A stretch of 64,000 bases of DNA from Coprococcus sp. (lineage in GTDB: Bacteria > Bacillota > Clostridia > Lachnospirales > Lachnospiraceae), in the NCBI GenBank assembly GCA_016297495.1, contig JAEDGN010000001.1, forward strand, positions 42,609-106,608, read 5' to 3'. Below, piece after piece: positions 17,400-26,527 of the stretch. A model generated the notes under the pieces. That model saw only the letters and a program-made list of their open reading frames with translations, was not told the DNA's origin and did no database searches. The stretch's first letter is position 1; every line of letters begins with the position of its first letter. A program made the position numbers and the translations under genes.

Positions 17400-18436
17400 A
17401 AGCGGCTGTCATCAGTTTTACCCGGACGGGCGGCGAGCTGGGAAGCCGGGTCATGCAGCAGCTTTTGAAAAATGGCATCGATGCGGACCGGACGGTGTCA
17501 GTGCAGCTTGAGGAACCACTTTCCGTCTGGACAAAACGGGTCTTCGAAAGCTGTGATGCTTTGATTTATATTGGCGCGGCGGCCATAGCGGTTCGAAGTA
17601 TCGCCCCCTATCTTAAAGACAAATTTACCGATCCGGCAGTGCTTGTTATAGACGAGAAGGGACAGTATGTGATCCCGATATTGTCAGGTCATGTGGGAGG
17701 TGCCAATGAACTGGCGGTCAGGCTGGCCGGCTGGCTGGGGGCTGTGCCGGTCATTACAACGGCTACTGATATACAGGGGCGTTTTGCGGTGGATATATTT
17801 GCGAAAAAGAATCATCTTATCCTGACGGACCGGCAGAAGGCTAAACAGATTTCTGCGGATATACTGGATAAAAAGGATGTAGGGGTTTATATAGGAGATG
17901 GCATTGAGTATGACAGAGAGCAGCTGCCGGAGGGGTTGTCTATATGTGAACATAAGAAAGAAAGTCGTATAATGATTGATTATTGCGGCTGCTTCGGGGA
18001 GGAATCCCGGAAGGCGGACAGTCTCCGGCTAGTTCCCGTCAATTCAGTGTGGCTGGGTATCGGATGTAAAAAAGGTACGGCAGCGGACAGGATCGAAGAA
18101 GCTTTGCGTCATCTGATGGCAGATTACGATATTTGCTCTCTGGCACTGGCGGGGATGGCATCCATTGATGTAAAGTCTGAAGAAGCGGGAATTCTAGAGG
18201 TATGCCGGGATCACGGATGGGAATTCAGAACATTTTCCGCAGAAAAACTGAAAGAGCAGAAGGGAAACTTTACTTCCTCGGAATTTGTCCGGGAGAATGT
18301 GGGGGTGGACAATGTCTGTGAACGGGCCGCTGTATGTGCAGCAGGAGAGGGCAGCAGGCTTTTGATCAGGAAGCAGCTGTCGCCGGGAATTACTCTGGCA
18401 GCGGCAGGATCATGCAGGAGGATTTATTTTGAGTAA
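17396..18436 (+). CDS. cbiG: Cobalt-precorrin-5A hydrolase CbiG
   Basis: Opens the delta-lactone ring and releases the C20/methyl fragment as acetaldehyde, a step unique to the anaerobic pathway. The N-terminal domain has the family segments IYIGAAAIAVRSIAP and VIPILSGHVGGANELA; the C-terminal domain has WLGIGCKKGT and the closing SPGITLAAAGS. At 346 residues it is of normal length. The start overlaps cbiF by 4 bp; the end overlaps the cbiH start by 8 bp. Confidence 0.94.
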   Translation: MKAAVISFTRTGGELGSRVMQQLLKNGIDADRTVSVQLEEPLSVWTKRVFESCDALIYIGAAAIAVRSIAPYLKDKFTDPAVLVIDEKGQYVIPILSGHVGGANELAVRLAGWLGAVPVITTATDIQGRFAVDIFAKKNHLILTDRQKAKQISADILDKKDVGVYIGDGIEYDREQLPEGLSICEHKKESRIMIDYCGCFGEESRKADSLRLVPVNSVWLGIGCKKGTAADRIEEALRHLMADYDICSLALAGMASIDVKSEEAGILEVCRDHGWEFRTFSAEKLKEQKGNFTSSEFVRENVGVDNVCERAAVCAAGEGSRLLIRKQLSPGITLAAAGSCRRIYFE

Positions 18437-19181
18437 AAAAATATATGTGGTAGGTATCGGTCCCGGCGGATATGAACAGATGACGATCCGTGCGGCATCG
18501 GTACTGGAGAAATGTGATATTATTGTGGGTTACACAGTGTATGTTGATCTCATAGCAGAACATTTTCCGGGTAAAGAAATGCTGACAACACCCATGCGGC
18601 AGGAAGAAAAACGATGCCGTATGGCATTTGAAGAAGCCGGAAAGGACCGTCAGGTGGCCATGATCTGTTCCGGTGATGCCGGTGTTTACGGTATGGCCGG
18701 GCTGATTTACGAAATAGGCATGGATTATCCTGATGTGGCGGTGGAGATTATCAGCGGCGTAACAGCGGCTCTCAGCGGCGGTGCTGTTCTTGGAGCGCCT
18801 TTGATGCATGATTTTGCAGTGATCAGTCTCAGTGATCTTCTGACGAAATGGGAACTGATTGAAAAAAGACTGGCAGCGGCAGCGGCAGCAGATATGGTTA
18901 TCTGTCTTTACAATCCTTCCAGTAAAAAAAGAAAAGATTATCTGAACAGGGCCTGCAGAATCATCATGAGATATGCATCGCCGGATACAGTCTGCGGCGT
19001 GGTCCGTTCCATTGGCCGTGAAGGTGAAAAGTATCAGATCATGACACTGGCGGAACTGGCAGATTACGGGGCAGATATGTTTACCACGGTATTCATTGGC
19101 AACAGCACGACCAGGATTATTAACGGAAAAATGGTGACACCGAGAGGATATTCACATAAGCAAAAAACAGGACAGGAGTGA
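18429..19181 (+). CDS. cbiH: Cobalt-factor III C17-methyltransferase CbiH (precorrin-3B C17-methyltransferase family)
   Basis: Methylates C17 and catalyses ring contraction. It starts with VVGIGPGGYEQMT, has ICSGDAGVYGMAGL and VISGVTAALSGGAVLGAPL-type segments, and near the end TVFIGNSTTRIING, the standard CbiH/CobJ signature. It has 250 residues, without the extra nitrite reductase-like C-terminal domain found on some CbiH60 forms. The start is a TTG at 18429 with CAGGAGG upstream. It is the last cbi gene of the cluster; cbiC, cbiE/T, cbiJ, cbiA and cbiP are not in this window. Confidence 0.93.
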   Translation: MSKKIYVVGIGPGGYEQMTIRAASVLEKCDIIVGYTVYVDLIAEHFPGKEMLTTPMRQEEKRCRMAFEEAGKDRQVAMICSGDAGVYGMAGLIYEIGMDYPDVAVEIISGVTAALSGGAVLGAPLMHDFAVISLSDLLTKWELIEKRLAAAAAADMVICLYNPSSKKRKDYLNRACRIIMRYASPDTVCGVVRSIGREGEKYQIMTLAELADYGADMFTTVFIGNSTTRIINGKMVTPRGYSHKQKTGQE

Positions 19182-19187
19182 TTTGAC

Positions 19188-20318
19188 ATGGAAAAAGCAA
19201 AAGTATACTTTACAGATTTTCGTACACCGATGAATGGAGACAGTTTGATCATTAAACTTCAGAAAATGCTGAAAAAGGCGGGAATTGAACAGATTGACAT
19301 GAATGGTAAGTTCGTGGCCATTAAAATGCATTTTGGAGAGCTCGGTAATCTGAGCTTCCTTCGCCCGAATTATGCGCGGGCGGTGGTGGATGTGGTCAAA
19401 GCGCTGGGCGGAAAGCCTTATCTGACGGACTGCAACACCATGTATCCGGGAAGCAGGAAGAATGCGCTGGAGCATCTGGAGTGTGCATGGCAGAATGGTT
19501 TCTCTCCGCTGTCAGTGGGATGTCCTATTCTCATTGGAGATGGTCTGAGGGGAACAGATGATATTGCAGTGCCCGTGAAGAACGGAGAATATGTGAAGAA
19601 AGCAAAAATCGGACGGGCTGTCATGGACGCGGATGTATTTATCAGTCTGACCCATTTTAAAGGGCATGAGGAGACCGGCTTCGGCGGTACCATCAAGAAT
19701 ATTGGTATGGGCTGCGGCTCCCGTGCAGGCAAAGCTGAACAGCACAGTGACGGTATTCCGACTGTATCTGTACGTAAATGTATCGGCTGCCGCCGCTGCC
19801 AGAAAGAATGTGCCAATAATGGTCTTGTATTTAATGCGGAAAAGAAGAGAATGACTGTTGATGCAAACAGCTGTGTCGGCTGCGGACGCTGTCTGGGTGC
19901 ATGCAATTTTGATGCCATATCCTTCAGGAACGACAATGCCAATGCTGTCCTGAATTGTAAGATGGCAGAGTATGCCAAAGCGGTTGTAGATGGCAGACCG
20001 AATTTTCATATTTCTCTGGTAATGGATATATCGCCAAATTGTGACTGCCATAGCGAAAATGATGCCCCGATTCTTCCGGATATCGGAATGTTCGCATCCT
20101 TTGATCCTCTGGCTCTGGATCAGGCATGCGTGGATGCCTGCCTTGCCGCTGACCCGCTTCCGAACAGCCAGCTGACTGACAATATGAACCGGCCGGATTT
20201 TGTGGATCACCATGATCATTTTACCAATTCCACTCCGGAATCCGAGTGGCAGTCCTGTCTGGAGCATGCAGAGAAGATCGGACTTGGCAGCAGAGAATAT
20301 GAATTGATTATGATGTAG
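19188..20318 (+). CDS. DUF362 protein with two [4Fe-4S] clusters
   Basis: Protein of 376 residues: an N-terminal DUF362 domain (with KMHFGELGN and LTHFKGHEETGFGG) and a two-cluster ferredoxin domain near residues 195-245 with CIGCRRCQKEC and CVGCGRCLGAC. It continues with a C-terminal DUF362 part. The biochemical role of the family is not established; members appear near redox and anaerobic metabolism genes. It begins 6 bp after cbiH, so it is cotranscribed with the cobalamin genes and could be an electron carrier for cobalt reduction, but that is inferred from position only. Confidence 0.88.
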   Translation: MEKAKVYFTDFRTPMNGDSLIIKLQKMLKKAGIEQIDMNGKFVAIKMHFGELGNLSFLRPNYARAVVDVVKALGGKPYLTDCNTMYPGSRKNALEHLECAWQNGFSPLSVGCPILIGDGLRGTDDIAVPVKNGEYVKKAKIGRAVMDADVFISLTHFKGHEETGFGGTIKNIGMGCGSRAGKAEQHSDGIPTVSVRKCIGCRRCQKECANNGLVFNAEKKRMTVDANSCVGCGRCLGACNFDAISFRNDNANAVLNCKMAEYAKAVVDGRPNFHISLVMDISPNCDCHSENDAPILPDIGMFASFDPLALDQACVDACLAADPLPNSQLTDNMNRPDFVDHHDHFTNSTPESEWQSCLEHAEKIGLGSREYELIMM

Positions 20319-20352
20319 AGGCATATACTGATATAAAAACTCCGGTGAGTTT

Positions 20353-21186
20353 ATGGATTTGACCCTATTTAAAGTCATTATTTTTGGCATCGTTGAAGGA
20401 ATTACGGAGTGGCTGCCCATCAGCAGTACAGGACATATGATATTGCTGAATGAGTGGCTGCCCCTTCCCTTCGAAGATGCTTTTTTGTCGCTTTTTCTGA
20501 TTGTTATTCAGCTGGGAGCTGTTTTGGCTGTGGTGTGTCTGTTCTGGCAGGATATCTGGCCCTTTGAGGGGAATGACGGGATGGGTAAAAAACAGGGGAC
20601 GGTGATTCGGAAAGATATTATCAGTCTGTGGCTGAAGATCGGTGTTGCCTGTCTTCCGGCAGTGATACTGGAATTGCTGTGGGGTGATAAACTGGAAGAA
20701 AAATTCTATCATCCGGTATCGGTGGCTGTGGCTCTGATCATTGTGGGAATGCTGTTTATTTTCATAGAACATATCCGGCGAAGAAAAATGCCGGTGGTAG
20801 TACTGCCGGAGGGGATTACATGGCAGATGGCTTTTTTTATCGGAGTCTGTCAGGCCGCGGCAGCGGCTTTTCCCGGGACTTCCCGATCGGGGGCAACCAT
20901 CATAGGCGCATTGCTGCTTGGAATAGACAGGCCAGTGGCGGCAGCATTTACATTTTATCTGGCTATCCCCGCCATGTTTGGGGCCAGCCTGGTAAAAATT
21001 GCCGGATTTTCTGATGTATGGAGCATGGACAGGATTGCTTATGTCGGCATCGGAATGCTGACGGCATTTGTGGTGTCTCTGATGATCATACGGTTTTTGA
21101 TGGAGTATGTCAGAAAACATGATTTTAAAATATTTGGCTGGTACAGAATCGTGCTGGGAATGATTGTCCTGCTGTATTTTCTGTAA
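20353..21186 (+). CDS. uppP: Undecaprenyl-diphosphatase UppP (BacA)
   Basis: Polytopic membrane phosphatase that regenerates undecaprenyl phosphate for wall synthesis and gives bacitracin tolerance. Both family motifs are present: EGITEWLPISSTGH near the N-terminus and FPGTSRSGATI in the second half, contributing the catalytic Glu, Ser, His and Arg. Length is 277 residues with about eight hydrophobic spans. The ribosome-binding site (GGTGAG) is weak. It lies 34 bp after the DUF362 gene, so it may be read from the same transcript. Confidence 0.95.
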   Translation: MDLTLFKVIIFGIVEGITEWLPISSTGHMILLNEWLPLPFEDAFLSLFLIVIQLGAVLAVVCLFWQDIWPFEGNDGMGKKQGTVIRKDIISLWLKIGVACLPAVILELLWGDKLEEKFYHPVSVAVALIIVGMLFIFIEHIRRRKMPVVVLPEGITWQMAFFIGVCQAAAAAFPGTSRSGATIIGALLLGIDRPVAAAFTFYLAIPAMFGASLVKIAGFSDVWSMDRIAYVGIGMLTAFVVSLMIIRFLMEYVRKHDFKIFGWYRIVLGMIVLLYFL

Positions 21187-21192
21187 AATGAC

Positions 21193-21221
21193 TTGACAAA
21201 AAGATGGGATAAGCATATATT
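21193..21221 (+). promoter_or_regulatory. Sigma-A-type promoter for the MATE transporter
   Basis: Consensus TTGACA (21193-21198), 17-bp spacer and TATATT (21216-21221), just after uppP; the transcript would have a leader of about 105 nt. Confidence 0.65.
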
Positions 21222-21333
21222 TTATGCTGGAAAATATAAAAATAACATCAGGCTGCCGGATATATAAAAAGGTGTATGGAAGGCAGCTTCAATTATGAGA
21301 AATATGATTTTAAATTCAGGCAGGAGGATTATG

Positions 21334-22731
21334 ATGAACAGGCAAGTGACAAAAGATTTGACAACAGGTTCACCGATGCGCTTGATTCTTGGTTTTGGCA
21401 TTCCCCTTCTTCTGGGAATGCTGTTTCAGCAGTTTTACAGCATGGTGGACACGATGATAGTCGGACAGTTTCTGGGTGTGAATGCTCTGGCAGCTGTTGG
21501 AGCAACGGGATCGATTAATTTTATGATTATTGGTTTCTGTATGGGCGTATGTAATGGTTTTGCTATTCCGGTTGCTCAGCGTTTCGGGGCAAAGGATGAA
21601 GAGGGACTCAGAAAGTATGTGGCCAACAGTGCATGGCTTGCCGTTATTTTTGCCGCTGTTATGACGGTGCTGGTCTGCATGTTCTGCCGTCAGATACTGG
21701 AAGTCATGAATACGCCTGCAGATATTATGGATGGCTCTTACAGTTATATTTTTGTTATTTTTCTGGGTATACCGGCAACGTATCTTTATAATCTTCTATC
21801 CGGCATTATGCGTTCTCTGGGAGATAGTAAAACGCCGCTGTATTTACTGATTTTTTCGTCAGTATTGAATATTTTCCTGGATTTGACAGCGATTATTGTG
21901 CTGCACATGGGTGTGGCCGGAGCAGCATGGGCGACGGTTCTGGCACAGGCGATTTCGGGTATATGCTGCCTGTTTGTACTGAGAAGTAAATTTCCGATTC
22001 TTCATATCAGCAGGGAGGAGGCACAGCCGGACAGGAGATGTATGGTGACATTGTGCAATATGGGCATACCGATGGGACTTCAGTATTCCATCACAGCCAT
22101 TGGAAGCGTGATTCTTCAGACGGCAGTTAATTCCCTTGGATCTGTGGCGGTTGCGTCTGTGACTGCGGCGACAAAGATCGGCATGTTCCTTTGCTGTCCG
22201 TATGATGCTATGGGATCCACCATGGCCACATATGCGGGTCAGAATGTGGGGGCCGGTAAACTGAAACGCCTGTATCAGGGAGAGAAAGCCTGCTCGCTGC
22301 TGGGACTGATTTATAGTGTGACGGCTCTGGGATTTATTGCGGTATTCGGAAAATGGGCGGCTCTTCTGTTTGTGGATGCGGGGGAGCAGGTGATCATTGA
22401 TCAGGTATACAGGTTCCTTCTGGTTAACGGTACCTTCTATTTTCCATTGGCGCTTGTCAATATTGTGCGTTTTACGATTCAGGGTATGGGATTCAGCAGG
22501 CTTGCCATTCTTGCCGGTGTATGTGAGATGATTGCCCGCAGCAGTGTGGCATTTGTTCTGGTACCTGTATTTGGGTTTACAGCGGTATGCTTTGCCAGCC
22601 CTGCAGCCTGGGTGCTGGCGGATCTGTTCCTTATTCCGGCTTTTATCCACTGTGTACACCGTCTTGAGAAGCGTCAGGATCAATGGAATAAAACGGCTCA
22701 GAATACATTATGTACGGAGGGAAATGTGTGA
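21334..22731 (+). CDS. MATE family efflux transporter
   Basis: Twelve-span Na+ or H+-coupled multidrug and toxin exporter, about 465 residues. The N-terminal half contains FGIPLLLGMLFQQFYSMVDTM-like sequence and ALAAVGATGSINF, the second half repeats the pattern (GIPMGLQYSITAIG, AATKIG, NVGAGK), as expected for the two six-helix bundles. Of the adjacent ATGs at 21331 and 21334, the second has the better 6-bp spacing from AGGAGG. The asparaginase gene overlaps its stop, so both are one transcript. The substrate cannot be told from sequence. Confidence 0.9.
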   Translation: MNRQVTKDLTTGSPMRLILGFGIPLLLGMLFQQFYSMVDTMIVGQFLGVNALAAVGATGSINFMIIGFCMGVCNGFAIPVAQRFGAKDEEGLRKYVANSAWLAVIFAAVMTVLVCMFCRQILEVMNTPADIMDGSYSYIFVIFLGIPATYLYNLLSGIMRSLGDSKTPLYLLIFSSVLNIFLDLTAIIVLHMGVAGAAWATVLAQAISGICCLFVLRSKFPILHISREEAQPDRRCMVTLCNMGIPMGLQYSITAIGSVILQTAVNSLGSVAVASVTAATKIGMFLCCPYDAMGSTMATYAGQNVGAGKLKRLYQGEKACSLLGLIYSVTALGFIAVFGKWAALLFVDAGEQVIIDQVYRFLLVNGTFYFPLALVNIVRFTIQGMGFSRLAILAGVCEMIARSSVAFVLVPVFGFTAVCFASPAAWVLADLFLIPAFIHCVHRLEKRQDQWNKTAQNTLCTEGNV

Positions 22732-23732
22732 AAAAGATTTTAATGATAGCAACGGGAGGTACCATTGCCTCGATGAAAACAGAGGATGGGCTGACACCGC
22801 AGCTGACATCCCGCGATATTGTCCATTATATCCCGAATCTGAAGGATATATGTGAGGTGGATACGCTTCAGCTCTGCAACCTGGACAGCACCAATATTTC
22901 CATGCAGCACTGGCTGATGATGGCGCAGACGATAGAAGAGCAATATGAACGTTATGACGGATTTGTCATTTGCCATGGCACCGATACCATGGCTTATACG
23001 GCCGCCGCTTTGTCATACCTGATACAGCATTCACCAAAACCTATTGTGCTGACAGGTTCTCAGAAGCCGATTAATATGGAAATCACGGATGCCAGGGCGA
23101 ATCTGCTGGACAGTTTTATCTATGCTGCGTCTGACAATGCCTGTGGTGTTCAGATTGTATTTTCGGGTAAAGTTATTCTCGGCACAAGGGCGAGAAAAGT
23201 AAGGACTAAGAGTTTTCAGGCTTTTACAAGCATTAATTATCCCTTCCTTGCAGTTGTGCAGGACGAACGCCTGGTGCAGTATATTCATCAGGTAAAGGCT
23301 TCAACGGCGGAATTTTATCACAAAATGAATCCGAAGGTAGGACTTTTGAAACTGATTCCGGGTATAGATGGTGATTATCTGCGTTATTTCCTTGAAAGAA
23401 ATGACGGCATCATTATAGAAAGCTTTGGTGTGGGAGGATTGCCAATGGGTGAAGACTATCATTTTGGCGAAGCCATTGAATGGGGGATCCGGCAGGGCAA
23501 AACGATCGTCATGACAACGCAGGTGCCGAATGAAGGCAGTGATATGACCATTTATCAGGTAGGACACCAGCTGAAACAATATGACAGTGTACTGGAAGCC
23601 TACGACATGACCACAGAGGCAGTGGTTACAAAACTGATGTGGATCCTCGGGCAGACAAAGCAGCCGGCAGGTATCCGCAGACTATTCTATACAACAGTCA
23701 GCCAGGATATTCTGTACTGTGATCGTTTTTGA
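22728..23732 (+). CDS. ansA: L-asparaginase, type I (cytosolic)
   Basis: Hydrolyses asparagine to aspartate and ammonia. The two catalytic threonine motifs are present: MIATGGTIASM at the N-terminus and ICHGTDTMAYTA near residue 88. No signal peptide is seen, so it is the cytosolic type I enzyme, 334 residues long. I take the GTG at 22728, which overlaps the MATE stop (GTGA) and follows ACGGAGG by 7 bases. Coupling to a MATE transporter is unusual, and there is no evident metabolic link. Confidence 0.92.
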   Translation: MKKILMIATGGTIASMKTEDGLTPQLTSRDIVHYIPNLKDICEVDTLQLCNLDSTNISMQHWLMMAQTIEEQYERYDGFVICHGTDTMAYTAAALSYLIQHSPKPIVLTGSQKPINMEITDARANLLDSFIYAASDNACGVQIVFSGKVILGTRARKVRTKSFQAFTSINYPFLAVVQDERLVQYIHQVKASTAEFYHKMNPKVGLLKLIPGIDGDYLRYFLERNDGIIIESFGVGGLPMGEDYHFGEAIEWGIRQGKTIVMTTQVPNEGSDMTIYQVGHQLKQYDSVLEAYDMTTEAVVTKLMWILGQTKQPAGIRRLFYTTVSQDILYCDRF

Positions 23733-23738
23733 TTCTAC

Positions 23739-23767
23739 TTGAATTCAGAAGCTTTTAATTATATAAT
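23739..23767 (+). promoter_or_regulatory. Sigma-A-type promoter for pgi
   Basis: TTGAAT (23739-23744), 17-bp spacer, TATAAT (23762-23767), about 35 bp upstream of the pgi ribosome-binding site. Confidence 0.65.
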
Positions 23768-23807
23768 GAATGAAACAATTGACTATTATTTTAAAGGAGG
23801 AACTTTT

Positions 23808-25388
23808 ATGGTTACCTGGAACAATCTGGATACCCTTGCCTCTTATCAGGCACTTTTTGAGGCAGACCATGTGAATCTTGCAGAAGTAATGTCCGGTGAA
23901 AATGGCGCAGATCGTGTTAAAAATTATACCGTTTCTATGGCTGCCGGTCTTTCCTATAATTATGCGGCAAAGCAGGTGGATGATGATGTGCTGGCGGCTC
24001 TTGCTGAACTGGCCAGAGAGGCCCAGCTGACAGAAAAATATAAAGAACTCTACAATGGAGCAGTGATCAATACAGGCGAAAAACGTCTTGTCCTTCATCA
24101 GCTGACCCGCGGACAGCTGGGTGACGCCGTTGTGGCTGACGGTGTGGACAAACGTGCCTTTTATGTAGAACAGCAGAATAAGATCGCTGATTTCGCTAAC
24201 AAGGTTCATGCAGGAGAGATTACAAACGCAGCCGGTGAGAAATTCACAACGGTTGTTCAGATTGGTATCGGCGGCAGCGACCTTGGTCCGCGTGCCATGT
24301 ATCTGGCGCTTGAGAACTGGGCAAAGAAAAATGATCTGTTCAAGATGGAAGCAAAATTCATCAGCAATGTGGATCCGGATGATGCTGCGGCTGTTCTGAA
24401 TTCCATTGATGTCGCCCATTCTATTTTTGTACTTGTGTCCAAGTCCGGAACAACCCTTGAGACCCTGACCAATGAGTCCTTTGTCAGGGATGCGCTGGCC
24501 AATGCGGGGCTGGATGCCTCAAAACATATGATTGCAGTCACCAGTGAGACATCGCCGCTTGCCAAGAGTGATGATTATCTTGCTGCATTCTTCATGGATG
24601 ACTATATCGGCGGACGTTTCTCTTCTACATCCGCAGTCGGCGGTGCAGTATTATCTCTGGCATTTGGACCGGAAGTATTCGCCCAGTTCCTGGAAGGTGC
24701 TGCAGAGGAAGACAGACTTTCCATGAATGAAGATATTTTGAAGAATCCGGAGATGCTGGATGCACTGATTGGTGTGTATGAGCGCAATGTACTCGGTTAT
24801 CCGGCAACAGCCGTTCTGCCTTATTCACAGGCATTGAGCCGTTTCCCGGCACATCTGCAGCAGCTGGATATGGAATCTAACGGCAAATCTGTAAACCGCT
24901 TCGGTGAACCGGTCAGCTATCCTACCGGTCCGGTGATCTTTGGTGAGCCGGGAACAAACGGCCAGCATTCCTTCTATCAGCTGCTTCATCAGGGAACAGA
25001 CATTGTGCCGCTTCAGTTTGTGGGCTTTAAGAACAGTCAGATCGGTATGGATGTGCTGATCCAGGACAGCACCAGCCAGCAGAAGCTTTGTGCGAACGTT
25101 GCAGCTCAGATCGTTGCCTTTGCCTGCGGTAAGGCAGATGAAAACCGCAATAAGAACTTTGAGGGCGGACGTCCTTCCAGCATCATTGTCGGCGACCAGC
25201 TTGATCCGAAGGCACTGGGAGCTTTACTGGCTCATTTTGAGAATAAGATCATGTTCCAGGGCTTTGTATGGAATCTCAACAGCTTTGACCAGGAAGGGGT
25301 ACAGCTTGGTAAAGTGCTGGCTAAGAGAGTGCTGGCCCATGACACAGACGGCGCACTGAAAGCTTACAGTGATCTTTTGAATATTTAA
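23808..25388 (+). CDS. pgi: Glucose-6-phosphate isomerase
   Basis: Glycolytic interconversion of glucose-6-phosphate and fructose-6-phosphate. Visible motifs are IGIGGSDLGPRAM, LVSKSGTTLETLTNES and SNGKSVNRFGEPV. At 526 residues it belongs to the longer bacterial branch rather than the 450-residue Bacillus type. The ATG at 23808 has AAAGGAGG upstream. It has its own promoter and terminator and so is a single-gene unit. Codon use is visibly biased toward a few codons, fitting high expression. Confidence 0.95.
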   Translation: MVTWNNLDTLASYQALFEADHVNLAEVMSGENGADRVKNYTVSMAAGLSYNYAAKQVDDDVLAALAELAREAQLTEKYKELYNGAVINTGEKRLVLHQLTRGQLGDAVVADGVDKRAFYVEQQNKIADFANKVHAGEITNAAGEKFTTVVQIGIGGSDLGPRAMYLALENWAKKNDLFKMEAKFISNVDPDDAAAVLNSIDVAHSIFVLVSKSGTTLETLTNESFVRDALANAGLDASKHMIAVTSETSPLAKSDDYLAAFFMDDYIGGRFSSTSAVGGAVLSLAFGPEVFAQFLEGAAEEDRLSMNEDILKNPEMLDALIGVYERNVLGYPATAVLPYSQALSRFPAHLQQLDMESNGKSVNRFGEPVSYPTGPVIFGEPGTNGQHSFYQLLHQGTDIVPLQFVGFKNSQIGMDVLIQDSTSQQKLCANVAAQIVAFACGKADENRNKNFEGGRPSSIIVGDQLDPKALGALLAHFENKIMFQGFVWNLNSFDQEGVQLGKVLAKRVLAHDTDGALKAYSDLLNI

Positions 25389-25464
25389 AGCGTGCTGAAA
25401 TTTTTGATGACAGTTCCTGTCCTTTTGTCTGTGGCATAAAAAATTCCTTCTTTCCTAAAAAAAT

Positions 25465-25505
25465 AAGCGTGCTGTAGAACCAACCCTGGTTCTACATGCA
25501 CGCTT
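25465..25505 (+). terminator. Terminator-like hairpin after pgi
   Basis: AAGCGTG-C-TGTAGAACCA pairs with TGGTTCTACA-TG-CACGCTT around ACCC. The stem is long, though the T-run on the plus strand is short. The following stretch to 25594 contains only a second inverted repeat, CCGTATA-CAA-TATACGG (25521-25537), which may end the convergent phosphatase transcript. Confidence 0.65.
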
Positions 25506-25593
25506 TGCTGTCATTATAGACCGTATACAATATACGGAGCTACACGCTGAAATTTATTATAGCGGCAACGGATATTTTTTTCAAAGGTGATTT

Positions 25594-26421
25594 TTAACAA
25601 AATTGAAGTATTTTTTGAAGATAATGTGCAACACCATCTTCATCGTTGGACAGAGTCACATCATCTGCTGCGGCAAGAAGAGCGGGTGCAGCATTGGCCA
25701 TGGCGATACCCCGGCCGGCATAGGACAGCATCTCCATGTCGTTGCCGCCGTCACCGAAGGCAATGATCTGTGAAGGACTGACCTGCAGCATGGCGGCCAG
25801 TGCATGAAGAGCGGAGGCTTTGCTCACGGAACCTGCGGCGAGCTCCAGATAATAGCTTTCGGAGGATGTAATATAGAGATCCGGGATAAGTGTCAGCTGA
25901 CTGCGGATCTCTTCTTTTCTGGAATGATCCGGTATAATAAAATCAATGCCTTCGATTTCATGATGATGTTCATAAATAAAACCGGACATGGAAGGAACGG
26001 GGATGCGGGTACTGCGGACATAGGCATTCATCCGTTCAGGTACACCAAAATCCGTAGGACAGTCATAATAGGCCTGAGCAGTGTAAGCGCGTCCTCCAAT
26101 AAAAGCTTCATACGTAAAGCCGCAGCCTGAAGCGACGGAGAGAACTGCGTCTACTGTTTCCAGCGCCATATCACAGGCATAGATTCTTTTAAAATCGGGA
26201 AGAGCAAAAATACTGGAACCGTTGGATGTGATAGCATAATTCAATCCTCGGACTGCCAGTACATCCTGTGGAAGGGCAGATCGGGCCCGTCCGCTGGCAA
26301 TCACAACATGAATGCCCTTTGCTATGGCTTTTTCAAGCGTGTTTTTTGTGAATACACTCATATGTCCTTTGCTGTTTAATGTTGTCCCATCCAAATCAAG
26401 TGCAATCAGCCGTATATCCAT
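25594..26421 (-). CDS. Cof-type HAD-superfamily phosphatase
   Basis: Cytosolic phosphatase of the HAD IIB (Cof) type, 275 residues, acting on sugar phosphates or nucleotide-like substrates. It has motif I ALDLDGTTLNS with the nucleophile Asp, motif II IASGR, a large C2 cap in the middle and motif IV FGDGGNDMEML. The ATG at 26421 follows CAGGAGGAG on the minus strand; the longer frame upstream would overlap the divergent CotS-like gene region. The substrate is not predictable. Confidence 0.9.
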   Translation of the reverse strand: MDIRLIALDLDGTTLNSKGHMSVFTKNTLEKAIAKGIHVVIASGRARSALPQDVLAVRGLNYAITSNGSSIFALPDFKRIYACDMALETVDAVLSVASGCGFTYEAFIGGRAYTAQAYYDCPTDFGVPERMNAYVRSTRIPVPSMSGFIYEHHHEIEGIDFIIPDHSRKEEIRSQLTLIPDLYITSSESYYLELAAGSVSKASALHALAAMLQVSPSQIIAFGDGGNDMEMLSYAGRGIAMANAAPALLAAADDVTLSNDEDGVAHYLQKILQFC

Positions 26422-26527
26422 ATCTGTCTCCTCCTGTTCGATAAGGATATGATAGCATAGAATTTCTGATTTGAACATATCATTAATGGTAGCTGTATGG
26501 GCTTTATTCCGGTGGGAGGGAGAGAGT

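Noticed and set aside
19512..20420. 302-codon antisense ORF over the DUF362 gene
   Set aside because: Shadow of a gene with clear iron-sulfur motifs; no ribosome-binding site or family match.
20365..21216. 283-codon antisense ORF over uppP
   Set aside because: Rich in His, Gln, Ser and Pro with no domain; it mirrors the well-supported uppP frame.
21859..22683. 274-codon antisense ORF over the MATE gene
   Set aside because: Composition is typical of the reverse strand of a membrane protein gene, and there is no start signal.
23739..23807. Longer start for glucose-6-phosphate isomerase
   Set aside because: The extension would begin within the -35 box of the promoter; the ATG at 23808 has a canonical AAAGGAGG.
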